Notes: generated from the sequence alone by a model not told the origin. A stretch of DNA of 37,721 nt from Planctomycetota bacterium (GCA_020638875.1 JACKHS010000028.1:1-37721), one strand, 5' to 3'. Positions 8,193-16,998 are shown, numbered from the stretch's first letter. Numbers and translations: made by a program.

Positions 8193-8339
8193 GGGTCGGG
8201 GCGGGCCCGTGGGTGGGACGGGCGATCGCGGGCGGCCATTGTCCCACGCGGGGCACCGGAGCGTGGCGGCTTCCGGTGAAGATCGGATGAAGCGGGGGCC
8301 CGCCCGACGGCGGCGCCGGGCGGCGCGGCGGGGCGCGGC

Positions 8340-8368
8340 TTGCACCCCCCCGCGCCAAGGTCGAGAAT
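8340..8368 (+). promoter_or_regulatory. Promoter of the parvulin gene (leaderless type)
   Basis: TTGCAC (8340-8345), a 17-base spacer and GAGAAT (8363-8368) form a sigma70-like promoter. The -10 ends seven bases before ATG 8376, so transcription would start at or within a base or two of the start codon. Confidence 0.5.
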
Positions 8369-8375
8369 CCGCGCC

Positions 8376-9626
8376 ATGCGCTGCACCCCCCTGCCGCTCG
8401 TCGGCCTGCTCGCCCTCGCTCCGCTCGCCGCCGCCCAGGGCGACACCCCGACCCCCGCGCGCGACGGCGGGTGGCACCTCGTCGACCGCGTCGAGCTCGT
8501 CGTCAACACCGACTGCCTGACGCTCAAGGCGCTCGACCGCAAGGTCAACGCGAGCCCGGAGATGACGGCCACCCCCACCAGCGACGCGCAGCTCGACCAG
8601 CTGCGCACGAAGATCGCCCTGGAGGAGGTCGACGAGCGCCTGCGCCGCCAGGCCGGCGAGGACCTCGGTTTCGAGGAAGCGCTGGTCAAGGCGCGCGCGA
8701 ACGAGATGCTCCAGACCGAGCTCGACGAGAGCGGCGGGCTCTTCCAGGCCTCGCGTCAGCTCTCCACCGACGGCGAGACCGTGGTCGAGCGGCGCGAGGA
8801 GAAGGAGGGCGAGCTGTACTCGATGTCGTGGCGCGCCTCGGTGACCGGCTACGACGCCGGCCCCGGCGGGCGCCCGGTCTACGACCGCTTCGCGCGGCCC
8901 GGCCAGCTCCGCCAGCGCTACAAGCGCATGCGCAGCACCGGCCTCGAGCTCCAGGCCGTGCTCGCGCGGCAGGGCGCGAAGGAGGCGACCTACTCGATCG
9001 AGGTGCTCGCCATCGACCCGCGCCAGACCGGCGGCTTCGAGGGCGCCCACGAGCGCGCGGTCCTGTTGCGCCAGGAGCTCCTGGCCGGGCAGCGCGACTG
9101 GCAGGAGACCCTCGACGAGTACGGGGCCCTGGACAACCCCGGCGGGGCCGACATCGGGCGCAGGGACCTGCTCTCCATCTGGGACCCCGGAGATGGGAGC
9201 TTGGCGGCCTTCTGCGAGTCTGCCCAGCCCGGCGACCTGTCCCCCGTGCTGCTCTTCGCGCCGTCCGACGTGCGCGGCCAACGGCCGGCCCGGGCGCTCC
9301 AGATCGTGCGCTTCGAGGGGCGAACCGACCCCGTACTTCCCAGCTTCGACGCCCCAGGCGTCCAGCGCTCGCTGACCTACTACCTGCAGAACCTCGGCGA
9401 CACCAAGCGCGAGGACCTGGCGCTCGACGAGCTGCGCCGGCGCGCCTACATCTGGTACCCGGGCATCGATCAGGTGCGCTCCCAACGCGCGGCCGAGGCC
9501 GAGCAGCGCGAGCGCGAAGCCCGCGAGCAGCGCGAGGCCGCCGAGGCGCGGCGCTCGGCGCCGGGCGAGTCGAAACCGGCCGACGACGCGGCGGTACAGC
9601 CCGACGCCCCGAGCGACGGGCGCTGA
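8376..9626 (+). CDS. Secreted SurA-like parvulin peptidyl-prolyl isomerase
   Basis: This 416-residue protein has a Sec signal peptide (MRCTPLPLVGLLALAPLAAA). A SurA/PpiD-like N-terminal segment follows (VDRVELVVNTDCLTLKALD, about 30-50, where SurA-like proteins read VNDEVIT-type sequence). A parvulin-like domain lies at about 235-320: a helix rich in R/L, then LDEYGALDNPGGADIGRRDL and QPGDLSPVLLF. The C-terminal 45 residues are a charged helix and disordered tail. Family knowledge places it in the periplasm as a chaperone for secreted or outer-membrane proteins. An in-frame upstream TTG would add 12 residues, but the signal peptide and the promoter favour ATG 8376. The divergence of the parvulin core means isomerase activity may be lost. 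Confidence 0.65.
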   Translation: MRCTPLPLVGLLALAPLAAAQGDTPTPARDGGWHLVDRVELVVNTDCLTLKALDRKVNASPEMTATPTSDAQLDQLRTKIALEEVDERLRRQAGEDLGFEEALVKARANEMLQTELDESGGLFQASRQLSTDGETVVERREEKEGELYSMSWRASVTGYDAGPGGRPVYDRFARPGQLRQRYKRMRSTGLELQAVLARQGAKEATYSIEVLAIDPRQTGGFEGAHERAVLLRQELLAGQRDWQETLDEYGALDNPGGADIGRRDLLSIWDPGDGSLAAFCESAQPGDLSPVLLFAPSDVRGQRPARALQIVRFEGRTDPVLPSFDAPGVQRSLTYYLQNLGDTKREDLALDELRRRAYIWYPGIDQVRSQRAAEAEQREREAREQREAAEARRSAPGESKPADDAAVQPDAPSDGR

Positions 9627-9723
9627 GCCGCGGCGTCGCGGCGCGCGTGCGCGGAGCGCCGGCGCGCTCCGCGCCCCCTGCCCGGCCTCCCGCCGCCGCC
9701 ATGGCGCCCGGAGATTCCCCCGA

Positions 9724-9750
9724 TATACTCTGAACCCCCTCAACCGGGGG
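9724..9750 (+). promoter_or_regulatory. Candidate -10 and 5' leader hairpin before toroid gene 1
   Basis: TATACT (9724-9729) is an excellent -10 hexamer, though no good -35 was seen. Just downstream, CCCCC-TCAACC-GGGGG (9735-9750) can form a hairpin at the very 5' end of the predicted transcript. That would leave a leader of about 150 bases before ATG 9890, unlike the leaderless genes nearby. Confidence 0.35.
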
Positions 9751-9889
9751 ACGTTGCCCCGCCACGGCCCTCCCGGGCCTCCAGACGGCTGGCGCGGCCC
9801 CCCTTCCGGGACTCGACCGCTTCCCCGCTCCGGCCCCCGGATCACCCCTCGCGGCCCCGCCGCACCCGGCCCTCGGGCCGGCCCGAGAC

Positions 9890-11446
9890 ATGACCGAAGA
9901 CTTCTCGAACATCCACATCGAGTCCTCGCTCCCCAAGTCCTGGGAGGAGGAAGTCACCTTCAACGACATCCTCTACGACTGGATGGGGCGCGCGCCGTGG
10001 CTGGCCATCTCGGCCGTGGCGCACGTCATGATCTTCCTGCTCCTGGCGGTCATCCCGTGGAACCTGCTGAACCAGGAGCCGCCGAAGGAGGTCCAGGCCA
10101 CCCTCGAGCAGCCGCCCGAGGAGGTCTTCGAGGACCCCGAGGAAGAAGAGCCGGAGGAGATCGAGGAGGAGGAGCCGCTCGAAGAGCCGGTCCTCAAGGA
10201 CGCCGAGGTCTCGGACCACAACGAGACGGACGACAACCAGGAGTTCGAGAGCTCCGAGGGTGACCCCGACTTCCTCAGCGACTCGCCGTTCGACGACAAG
10301 GCGTTCAACGACGTCATCGGCATCGGCGGCGGCGCGGGCGGCAAGTTCGGCGGGCGCTTCGGCGGCAAGCGCAACCTGCGCGCCGCGGGCGGCTCCGGCA
10401 CCGAGCAAGCGCTGAAGGACGGCCTGGAGTGGCTGAAGGCCCACCAGGACGAGGACGGCAAGTGGGACTGCGACGAGTTCTCGAAGCACGACCCGGCCGG
10501 CGACCAGTGCGACGGCCCCGGTCAGCCCGAGCACGACGTCGGCGTCACCGGCCTCGCGCTGCTGGCCTTCATGGGTGACGGCCACACGACCCGCAGCGGT
10601 CTCTACAAGGAGACGGTGACGAAGGGCGTGAAGTGGCTGCGCGAGCAGCAGGACTTCGAGTCCGGCCTGATCGGCGAGAAGATCGGCCACTCCTACATGT
10701 ACAACCACGGCATCGCGTCGCTCGCGATGTGCGAGGCCTACTACTTCTCCAAGTCGCCGCTGATCCGCACCACCGCGCAGAAGGCGATCGGCTTCGTGAC
10801 GCGCGCCCGCAACCCGTACGGCGTGTGGCGCTACGAGTCCCCGCCGGTCGGCGACAACGACACCTCGGTCACGGGCTGGATGGTGTTCGCGCTCAAGTCG
10901 GCCGAGGAAGCCGGCCTGACGATCGACTCGGCCGCCTTCCAGGACGCCGTGTCCTGGCTGGACGAGGTCACCGACCGCTCCACCGGCCGCGTGGGCTACG
11001 ACTCGCCCGGCTCCCAGTCCTCGCGCATCACGGGCGTCAACGACGACTACCCGCGCGACAAGACCGAGACGATGACCGCCGTGGGTCTCCTGTGCCGCTT
11101 CTTCCTCGGCCAGGACCCGGCGAGCGAGGACATCATGGAGAAGCACGCCGACCTGATGCTGAAGGCGCTCCCCGAGTGGGATCCCGACGGCCTCACCAAC
11201 GACGTGTACTACTGGTACTACGGCTCGTACGCCATGTACCAGATGGGCGGCAAGCACTGGAACGCCTGGAACAAGGCCATGAAGAAGGCCGTGCTCGACT
11301 CGCAGCGCAAGGACGGCGCCGCGAAGGGCTCGTGGGACCCGATCGGTCCCTGGGGCTTCTCGGGCGGCCGGGTGTACTCGACGGCCACGCTCGTGTTGTG
11401 CCTCGAGGTGTACTTCCGCTACGCGAAGGTGCTCGGCGCGCGCTGA
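9890..11446 (+). CDS. Membrane-anchored terpenoid-cyclase-toroid protein 1
   Basis: This 518-residue protein has a cytosolic start of about 35 residues and one membrane helix (about 36-59). A Glu/Pro-rich linker (about 64-135) and a Gly-rich hinge (about 144-170) follow. The rest is an alpha-alpha toroid of the prenyltransferase/squalene-oxidase repeat type (about 172-515, e.g. LEWLKAHQDEDGKWDCDEF and VKWLREQQDFESGLIG). The single anchor plus long charged linker recalls TonB-like layout, with the toroid outside the membrane. Such proteins are common in planctomycetes and have no assigned reaction; the cyclase DxDD motif was not seen. A closely similar paralogue lies at 14361. A strong terminator hairpin follows immediately. 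Confidence 0.8.
   Translation: MTEDFSNIHIESSLPKSWEEEVTFNDILYDWMGRAPWLAISAVAHVMIFLLLAVIPWNLLNQEPPKEVQATLEQPPEEVFEDPEEEEPEEIEEEEPLEEPVLKDAEVSDHNETDDNQEFESSEGDPDFLSDSPFDDKAFNDVIGIGGGAGGKFGGRFGGKRNLRAAGGSGTEQALKDGLEWLKAHQDEDGKWDCDEFSKHDPAGDQCDGPGQPEHDVGVTGLALLAFMGDGHTTRSGLYKETVTKGVKWLREQQDFESGLIGEKIGHSYMYNHGIASLAMCEAYYFSKSPLIRTTAQKAIGFVTRARNPYGVWRYESPPVGDNDTSVTGWMVFALKSAEEAGLTIDSAAFQDAVSWLDEVTDRSTGRVGYDSPGSQSSRITGVNDDYPRDKTETMTAVGLLCRFFLGQDPASEDIMEKHADLMLKALPEWDPDGLTNDVYYWYYGSYAMYQMGGKHWNAWNKAMKKAVLDSQRKDGAAKGSWDPIGPWGFSGGRVYSTATLVLCLEVYFRYAKVLGAR
11404..11442. repeat. 3' end of toroid gene 1 that recurs inverted downstream
   Basis: These 39 bases of coding sequence occur in reverse complement at 11531-11569 with one mismatch, and again at 11783-11821. 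Shorter, degraded direct copies of the same end (GCTACGCGAAGG onward) begin at 11670 and 11922. The inverted pair is centred exactly on the terminator hairpin. Confidence 0.85.
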
Positions 11447-11452
11447 CGCCGA

Positions 11453-11704
11453 CATCGGCTGAGAGGTGGGGCGGGCCCGGGGACGTTGAGTCCTCGGGCC
11501 CGCCTCGTTCTCGGCGAGCTGCGGCGGCGGCGCGCGCCGAGCACCTTCGCGTAGCGGAAGTCCACCTCGGGGCACAACCGCTGCCTTTTGCCCAACGCCT
11601 GGCGGCGTTGGCGCTGGCAGTTGAGGCGGGTCGGTAGGGAGCGAGACGCAACGGCCGTTGCAGCGGCCCGCTACGCGAAGGGGCTCGGCGAGCGCTCGCG
11701 CAGG
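11453..11704. repeat. 252-bp tandem repeat, unit 1
   Basis: The unit starts at CATCGGCTGAGAGG and contains several nested structures. These are the terminator hairpin (11471-11503), an inverted copy of the toroid gene end (11531-11569), the perfect 8-bp hairpin CCAACGCC-TGGC-GGCGTTGG (11592-11611) enclosed by CTGCC/GGCAG, and the palindrome CAACGGCCGTTG. It ends with a direct degraded copy of the gene end. It differs from unit 2 at about 11 positions by eye. Confidence 0.9.
11471..11503 (+). terminator. Strong terminator hairpin after toroid gene 1
   Basis: GCGGGCCCGGGGAC and GTCCTCGGGCCCGC pair over 14 bp (one G-T wobble) around a 5-base loop, followed by CTCGTTCT. It starts 25 bases after the stop codon at 11446 and is repeated at 11723-11755. 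Confidence 0.7.
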
Positions 11705-11956
11705 CATCGGCTGAGAGGTGAGGCGGGCCCGGGGACGTGGAGTCCTCGGGCCCGCCTCGTTCTAGGCGAGCTGAGGCGTCGGCGCGCGCCGAGCACCTTC
11801 GCGTAGCGGAAGTCCACCTCGGGGCACAACCGCTGCCTTTTGCCCAACGCCTGGCGGCGTTGGCGCCGGCAGGTGAAGTGGGTCGGTAGGGAGCGAGACG
11901 CAACGGTCGTTGCAGCGGCCTGCTACGCGAAGGGGCTCGGCGAGCGCTCGCGCAGG
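11705..11956. repeat. 252-bp tandem repeat, unit 2
   Basis: Second copy with exactly the same 252-base period and all structural elements kept: hairpin at 11723-11755, inverted gene end at 11783-11821, internal hairpin at 11844-11863. A third copy begins at 11957 but matches only to about 11986, breaking off inside the left arm of the terminator hairpin. Confidence 0.9.
11723..11755 (+). terminator. Second copy of the terminator hairpin
   Basis: The same 14-bp stem as at 11471-11503, with a TGG-type loop change, carried in tandem unit 2. No gene lies between the two copies. Confidence 0.5.
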
Positions 11957-11986
11957 CATCGGCTGAGAGGTGAGGCGGGCCCGGGG

Positions 11987-12148
11987 GCGGCGGCGCGTGC
12001 TGGGCGGCTCGTGGGCGCGGTGTGGTCGCGGACCGAGGTGCGCACGTGAGCGCGGCGGCGAGGGCGGTGCGGGGAAGAGCGGGGTGGGGTCGGGCGTCGC
12101 GGCGGCGCGAGGGCTGACACGCGCGGGCGGCTGTGCTGCAATCCGGGC
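11987..12148. other. Gap between repeats and peptidase gene
   Basis: Apart from the promoter at 12114-12142, this GC-rich stretch shows no convincing reading frame or structure. Together with the repeats it makes the 702 gene-free bases from 11447 to 12148. Confidence 0.6.
12114..12142 (+). promoter_or_regulatory. Promoter of the HExxH peptidase gene (leaderless type)
   Basis: CTGACA (12114-12119), a 17-base spacer and TGCAAT (12137-12142) make a good sigma70-type promoter. The -10 ends six bases before ATG 12149. Confidence 0.6.
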
Positions 12149-14212
12149 ATGGGACGCTTGCTGATCCTCGCGCTGCTCGCGGCCGCGGCCCTCGGGGCGC
12201 CGGCCCTCGCCCAGGACGATCCGCGCACGGTCTTCGAAACGGAGCTCGAGCGCGTGCGCGTGAAGATGGACCGCGGCGACTGGGCCACGGCCCAGCGGCG
12301 GTTGCAGCGCCTGCTCGAGGCCAACGCGCGCGAGTCCTTCGTGCTCGAGGAGCTCGGCGCGGTGGAGTTGATGATGCAGCGCTGCGTCTTCTGGCGCGAT
12401 CACGGCGCGGTCGACCTGTCGCAAGGGCTCGTCGGGGAGTTCGAGTACGACCTCGCCACGGGTCGCGTCTCGCTGCACTACGCGGCCGAGGCGCCCAACG
12501 ACTTCGAGTCACGCGGAGGCTGGCTCGTCCTGCCGGTCGAGTTCGACGGCCCCTACTCGGTCGAGCTCGTCGACGGCCCCGAGCCGCAGGTGTTCGTGTG
12601 CTCCGACGGCGACCAGTACGTCAGCGCGTCGTTCAGCCGCGTCTTCCACCTCGGGCGCGGCAACCCCGGCCAGAACAAGCCGACGGAGCGCACGCTCAGC
12701 GTTCGCGCGCGGCTGCGCGAGGCGGACGGTGACCTGCTCGACGAGACCACGTCGAAGGAGTTCACGTCCAAGCGCGACCTGGACGAGCGGCGCTACGAGG
12801 TCGAGGTCAGCGGGACCTCGGTGAAGTGCTCCTTCAACGGCAAGAGCCTGCTCACGCGCACGAAGCCCGCGGAGCTGTGGGGCCACGTCGCGTTCGCGCT
12901 CACGATCCCCAAGAGCGAGCTCCGCGTCGAAGGCCAGGCGCGCACGTGGCTCCAGCACCGGCTCGACGAAGCAGTCGACGGTGACTGGAAGCGCTTCGTC
13001 GCCGAGTGGAAGCTCGCGCCCTACCTGCCGGCCGAGCTGGCCGCGGCGCTGGCCGCACAGGAGCGCGCCGCGCCGCCGGTCGCGCCCGCGGAGCTCTCGC
13101 CGGCGAGGCTGCCGCAGGCCGACGTCGTCGAGTGGAACGAGATCGTCGCGCGACTGAACGCGCTGGACCTCGAGGCCGGGCTCGCGCGCCTCGAGCCGCT
13201 ACTCGCGCGTCACCCGGCGCTGGCCGAGGGCCACCGGGCGCGCGCGGGCGCGCTGCTCCTGCTGCGCCGCCCGGACGAGGCGTGCGCCGCCTACGCCGAG
13301 GCCGTGCGCCACGCGCCGGCGCGTGAAGAGCTGCGGCGCGAGCAGGCCGAGACGCTGCTGCGTTGCGGGCGCTTCGCCGAGGCGCTCGACGCCGTCGCTG
13401 CCGCCGTCGCCGCCGGCTTCCCCGCGACGCACTTCCAGGACGTCTCCGTCACCGCGAACAAGGCGCTGCACGGTCCGCCGTGGAACCAGAAGTTCGAGTA
13501 CGACTCGCGCCACTTCTCGGTGGCCTCGGACCAGTCGCGCGAGCTCTGCCGCGGCATCGCGCTCGAGCTCGAGGAGAACTTCCGCCACGTCTCGCGCCGG
13601 CTCTCGCTCGGCGAGCACGCCGAGGACCGCAAGTTCCAGGTCTACGTCTTCTCCGGCCCGAACCGCTACGCGGAGTACGTCGCCGACGTGTTCGGCGGAA
13701 CGGGCGAGAACACGCTCGGCATGTACTCGCCGTTCCTCGAGCAACTGCTCGTGCTCGACTCGTCCGACCGCGAAGCGCTCATGCACACCGTGCGACACGA
13801 GGGCTTCCACCAGCTCATCGACTCCGAGCTCGACGCGCCGCCGACCTGGCTGAACGAGGGCCTGGCGGAGTACTTCGCCGCCGCGCGCACCGCCGACGGC
13901 TGGAAGGACGGACAGCTCAACGAGCCGCGTCTCGCCGCGCTGCGCCGCATCCGCGAGCACGTGCCGCTCGCGACGTTCCTCTACCAGGATCAGCCGGCCT
14001 TCCTGCGCGACGCGCAGCGCTGCTACGCGCAGGCGTGGCTGCTCGTGCACTACCTCCTGAACTCCACGCAGGAGAACGCCCGCGTGCTCGACACCTTGCT
14101 GGCGGAGCTGCGCGCCGGCCGCTCGAACCGCGAGGCCGTCGAGACCGCCTTCGCGGGCATCGATCTCGCGGCGCTCGACGCCGCGCTCCTGCGCTTCCGC
14201 GACGGCCTCTGA
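12149..14212 (+). CDS. Secreted HExxH metallopeptidase with beta-sandwich and TPR regions
   Basis: This 687-residue protein has a Sec signal peptide (MGRLLILALLAAAALGAPALA). A short helical repeat follows, then a beta-rich region (about 75-265) resembling the laminin-G-like sandwich of DUF1080-type proteins. TPR-like helices occupy about 330-420. The catalytic domain has HEGFH at 550-554 and NEGLAEYF, whose glutamate E570 is the probable third zinc ligand. The spacing is that of gluzincins of the DUF1570 type, which are abundant in planctomycetes. The substrate is unknown; a role on envelope or extracellular protein is inferred. It lies between two paralogous toroid genes on the same strand. 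Confidence 0.75.
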   Translation: MGRLLILALLAAAALGAPALAQDDPRTVFETELERVRVKMDRGDWATAQRRLQRLLEANARESFVLEELGAVELMMQRCVFWRDHGAVDLSQGLVGEFEYDLATGRVSLHYAAEAPNDFESRGGWLVLPVEFDGPYSVELVDGPEPQVFVCSDGDQYVSASFSRVFHLGRGNPGQNKPTERTLSVRARLREADGDLLDETTSKEFTSKRDLDERRYEVEVSGTSVKCSFNGKSLLTRTKPAELWGHVAFALTIPKSELRVEGQARTWLQHRLDEAVDGDWKRFVAEWKLAPYLPAELAAALAAQERAAPPVAPAELSPARLPQADVVEWNEIVARLNALDLEAGLARLEPLLARHPALAEGHRARAGALLLLRRPDEACAAYAEAVRHAPAREELRREQAETLLRCGRFAEALDAVAAAVAAGFPATHFQDVSVTANKALHGPPWNQKFEYDSRHFSVASDQSRELCRGIALELEENFRHVSRRLSLGEHAEDRKFQVYVFSGPNRYAEYVADVFGGTGENTLGMYSPFLEQLLVLDSSDREALMHTVRHEGFHQLIDSELDAPPTWLNEGLAEYFAAARTADGWKDGQLNEPRLAALRRIREHVPLATFLYQDQPAFLRDAQRCYAQAWLLVHYLLNSTQENARVLDTLLAELRAGRSNREAVETAFAGIDLAALDAALLRFRDGL

Positions 14213-14360
14213 ACCTCCGCGCGCGGGCGGCGTTCGTCCTCTCGCTAGCGGAGGGCACGCCGTCCTCCGCACCTGGAACACGAAGGTCGCCCCCGCGCGG
14301 GGCCGAGCACCCTGCGCCGAGGCGCGACGAGCTCGGCCCTGCGCGGTGCCGACTGGAGTC

Positions 14361-15920
14361 ATGTCCGAATCGAATCTCGAGACGGTGGGCGGGAGAGGTC
14401 TGCCCAGAGCCTGGGAGCACGACGCGAGCTTCCAGGACGCCCTGTACGACTGGATGCAACGCGCCCCGTGGCTGGCGATCAGCGCGCTCGCGCACGTGAT
14501 GGCGATCCTGCTGCTCTCGATCGTGCCGTGGGGCTTGCTCGGCCAGGAGCCGCCCAAGGAGCTCGTCAGTCGCATCGAAGTCCCCGCGGAACCCGAGTAC
14601 CAGGACGATCCGATCGAGCCGCCGCCCGACGTTCGGCCGGACGTGCCCGACGTCCCGCCGGACCTGCCGCTCGACGACCCCGACGTCGTCGACGACCCGA
14701 CGCCGGTCGACGACGCGGCCGACGACACCAAGCTCGGCGACCCGGACCTGCGCGCGGACGCGCCGTTCGACTCGATGGGCCAGGAGAAGCTGCTCGGCAT
14801 CGGCGGCAACGCGGGCGGGACGTACGGCTCGCGCTTCCCCGGCCACGGCGGTCGCAAGGGCGGTGGCCGGCCGAGCGAGGAGGCGGTCGGGGCGGGCCTG
14901 AAGTGGCTGGTCGATCACCAGGACCGCGACGGCAAGTGGGACTGCGACGCGTTCATGAAGCACGATCCCGCCGGCGACGTCGAGGACGGCGCGGGGCAGC
15001 CGGAGCACGACGTGGGCGTGACCGGCCTGGCGCTGCTCGCGCTGCTCGGCGACGGCCACACGACCGTCACCGGTCGCTACAAGGACGCGGTGGCGCGCGG
15101 CGTGCTCTGGCTGCGCGACCAGCAGGACTTCGAGAGCGGCCTGATCGGGCAACCCATCGGCCACTCGTACCTGTACGACCACGCGATCGCCACGCTGGCG
15201 CTGTGCGAGGCCTACCACTTCTCGGGCTCCCCCATCCTGCGCGGCTCGGCGCAACGCGCGATCAACTTCGTCACGCGCGCCCGCAACCCGTACGGCGTCT
15301 GGCGCTACGAAGCGCCGCCGAACGGTGACAACGACACCTCGGTCACGGGCTGGATGGTGTTCGCGCTGAAGTCCGCCCAGGAGTCCGGCCTGATGGTCGA
15401 CAGCCAGGCCTTCGACGACGCGTTGAGCTGGTTCGACGAGGTCACCGATCCGGCGACGGGGCGCGTGGGCTACGACTCGCCGGGCTCGGTCTCCTCGCGC
15501 ATCGTCGGCGTCAACGACGACTACCCGACGGCCGGGACCGAGGCCATGACGGCCGTCGGGCTGCTCTCGCGCTTCTTCCTCGGTCAGGCGCCCGACGCAG
15601 AGCCGCTGATGACGCGCCACGCCGACCTGCTCGTGCGCAACCTGCCCGAGTGGAGCGACGACGGCCTCACGAACGACATGTACTACTGGTACTACGGCAC
15701 GTACGCGATGTACCAGATGGGCGGCCGACACTGGCGCGCGTGGCAGCGCTCGATGACCAAGGCGGTCGTCGAGTCGCGGCGCACCGACGGCGCTGCGAAC
15801 GGCTCGTGGGAGCCGAGCGGACCGTGGGGCTTCGCGGGCGGGCGCGTCTACTCGACGGCGACGATGGTGTTGTGCCTCGAGGTGTACTACCGCTACGCAC
15901 GAGTGCTAGGAGCGCGCTGA
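14361..15920 (+). CDS. Membrane-anchored terpenoid-cyclase-toroid protein 2
   Basis: This 519-residue paralogue of the protein at 9890 has the same layout. It starts with a short cytosolic end, then one membrane helix (APWLAISALAHVMAILLLSI), a linker rich in Asp/Pro (the first paralogue uses Glu), a Gly-rich hinge and a toroid with near-identical blocks such as GLIGQPIGHSYLYDHAIATL and YYWYYGTYAMYQMGG. ATG 14361 gives almost the same length as the paralogue. A GTG at 14346 would add five residues without support. Only the toroid and anchor are conserved between copies; the linker is free to drift. Function unknown. Confidence 0.8.
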   Translation: MSESNLETVGGRGLPRAWEHDASFQDALYDWMQRAPWLAISALAHVMAILLLSIVPWGLLGQEPPKELVSRIEVPAEPEYQDDPIEPPPDVRPDVPDVPPDLPLDDPDVVDDPTPVDDAADDTKLGDPDLRADAPFDSMGQEKLLGIGGNAGGTYGSRFPGHGGRKGGGRPSEEAVGAGLKWLVDHQDRDGKWDCDAFMKHDPAGDVEDGAGQPEHDVGVTGLALLALLGDGHTTVTGRYKDAVARGVLWLRDQQDFESGLIGQPIGHSYLYDHAIATLALCEAYHFSGSPILRGSAQRAINFVTRARNPYGVWRYEAPPNGDNDTSVTGWMVFALKSAQESGLMVDSQAFDDALSWFDEVTDPATGRVGYDSPGSVSSRIVGVNDDYPTAGTEAMTAVGLLSRFFLGQAPDAEPLMTRHADLLVRNLPEWSDDGLTNDMYYWYYGTYAMYQMGGRHWRAWQRSMTKAVVESRRTDGAANGSWEPSGPWGFAGGRVYSTATMVLCLEVYYRYARVLGAR

Positions 15921-15971
15921 GCACTGTGCGTGGCGCGCGCGCGTCGCGCAGACGCGGCGCGTTCCGCGGGG

Positions 15972-15977
15972 TACCCT
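15972..15977 (+). promoter_or_regulatory. -10 element (TACCCT) of TauE/SafE gene 1
   Basis: TACCCT ends seven bases before ATG 15985, and there is no Shine-Dalgarno. CAGACG at 15949-15954 is a weak -35 at 17-base spacing. Confidence 0.4.
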
Positions 15978-15984
15978 TCCAGGG

Positions 15985-16998
15985 ATGACCTCCTCGAGGA
16001 CGCGTCGCGCCACCGCGCTCACGCTCGCCGTCGTGTGGACGCTGTGGCTGGTCGGGATGGCGCTGGGCGATCGCTGGGCGCTGTTCCGCGACGACTGGTT
16101 CATGTCGGCGACGATGGCGTTGGGCTCGTTCATCGCCGGCGCGACGAGCGAGGGCGGCGGCGCGGTCGCCTTCCCGGTCATGACGCTGGGCTTCGGCATT
16201 CAGCCCGCGGTGGCGCGCGACTTCTCGCTGATGATCCAGGCGGTCGGCATGAACGCGGCCGCCTTCTCGATCCTGTACACCGGCATCCGCGTCGAGCGCC
16301 ATGCGCTGCTCTGGTCGAGCCTGGGCGGCGCGCTCGGCATCGTGCTGGGCCTCGAGTTCGTCGCGCCGCACATGACGCCGGCCTACGCGAAGATGTTCTT
16401 CACGTCGGTCTGGCTGTCGTTCGCCTTCGCGCTCTACTGGATCAACCGCTACCACGACCGCGAGGTCCACGCGGACATCACGAACTTCCTGCCGCGCCAC
16501 GCGGTGCTCCTGGCCGGCACCGGCCTGGTCGGCGGCGTGATCTCCTCGATCACCGGCAGCGGCCTCGACATCGCGACCTTCGCGCTGCTGGTGCTGCGCC
16601 TGCGCATCAGCGAGCGCGTCGCGACGCCGACGTCGGTCGTGCTGATGGGTCTCAACGCGCTCGTCGGCGCGCTGTGGAAGGGCGGCGTCCACCAGGCGCT
16701 GGCGCCGGACGCGTGGAACTACTGGTGGGTCTGCGTGCCGATCGTCGTGGTCGGCGCCCCGCTCGGCGCGCAGTTCATCCGCAACCGCTCGCGCCTGTTC
16801 ATCTCCGGCCTTCTGTACGCGTCGATCCTGATCCAGTCCGTGGCGGCGTTGTTGATCGTCCCACAGTCGGCGGCCCTGCTCGCGTTCAGCGCGACGGTGC
16901 TCTTCCTGGGCCTCCTGTTCTTCCGCAGCATGGCCGACCGCGGAGTGCGGCGCCTGGCGTGGCTGGCGCAGGAGGGCCACGCCCCGCGGCTCGAGTAG
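15985..16998 (+). CDS. TauE/SafE-family membrane permease 1
   Basis: This 337-residue polytopic protein has about eight to nine membrane helices. It carries the two family half-motifs GATSEGGGAVAFPVMTLGFG (about 52-71) and ISSITGSGLDIATFALL (about 188-204), each at the start of one structural half. TauE/SafE proteins are proposed exporters or importers of sulfite, sulfoacetate or other organosulfur anions. A second, very similar copy follows 61 bases downstream, and an ABC importer of the nitrate/sulfonate type faces it. Both neighbours fit sulfur-oxyanion handling, but the substrate cannot be read. Confidence 0.8.
   Translation: MTSSRTRRATALTLAVVWTLWLVGMALGDRWALFRDDWFMSATMALGSFIAGATSEGGGAVAFPVMTLGFGIQPAVARDFSLMIQAVGMNAAAFSILYTGIRVERHALLWSSLGGALGIVLGLEFVAPHMTPAYAKMFFTSVWLSFAFALYWINRYHDREVHADITNFLPRHAVLLAGTGLVGGVISSITGSGLDIATFALLVLRLRISERVATPTSVVLMGLNALVGALWKGGVHQALAPDAWNYWWVCVPIVVVGAPLGAQFIRNRSRLFISGLLYASILIQSVAALLIVPQSAALLAFSATVLFLGLLFFRSMADRGVRRLAWLAQEGHAPRLE

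Noticed and set aside
10633..11637. A plus-strand frame overlapping toroid gene 1
   Set aside because: Arg-rich translation in the +1 frame of a clearly coding gene, with no family resemblance.
11453..11986. CRISPR array
   Set aside because: The repeated unit is 252 bp without short regular spacers, and no cas gene is present.
11193..12512. A 439-codon minus-strand frame with internal repeats
   Set aside because: The internal repetition comes only from the 252-bp DNA repeat being divisible by three. Its composition is Arg/Ala/Pro noise and it overlaps two real genes in antisense.
14213..14360. Terminator or small gene between the peptidase and toroid gene 2
   Set aside because: A GGAGG...CCTCC pairing exists near 14250 but is short with a 9-base loop and no T-tract; no reading frame of interest was found.
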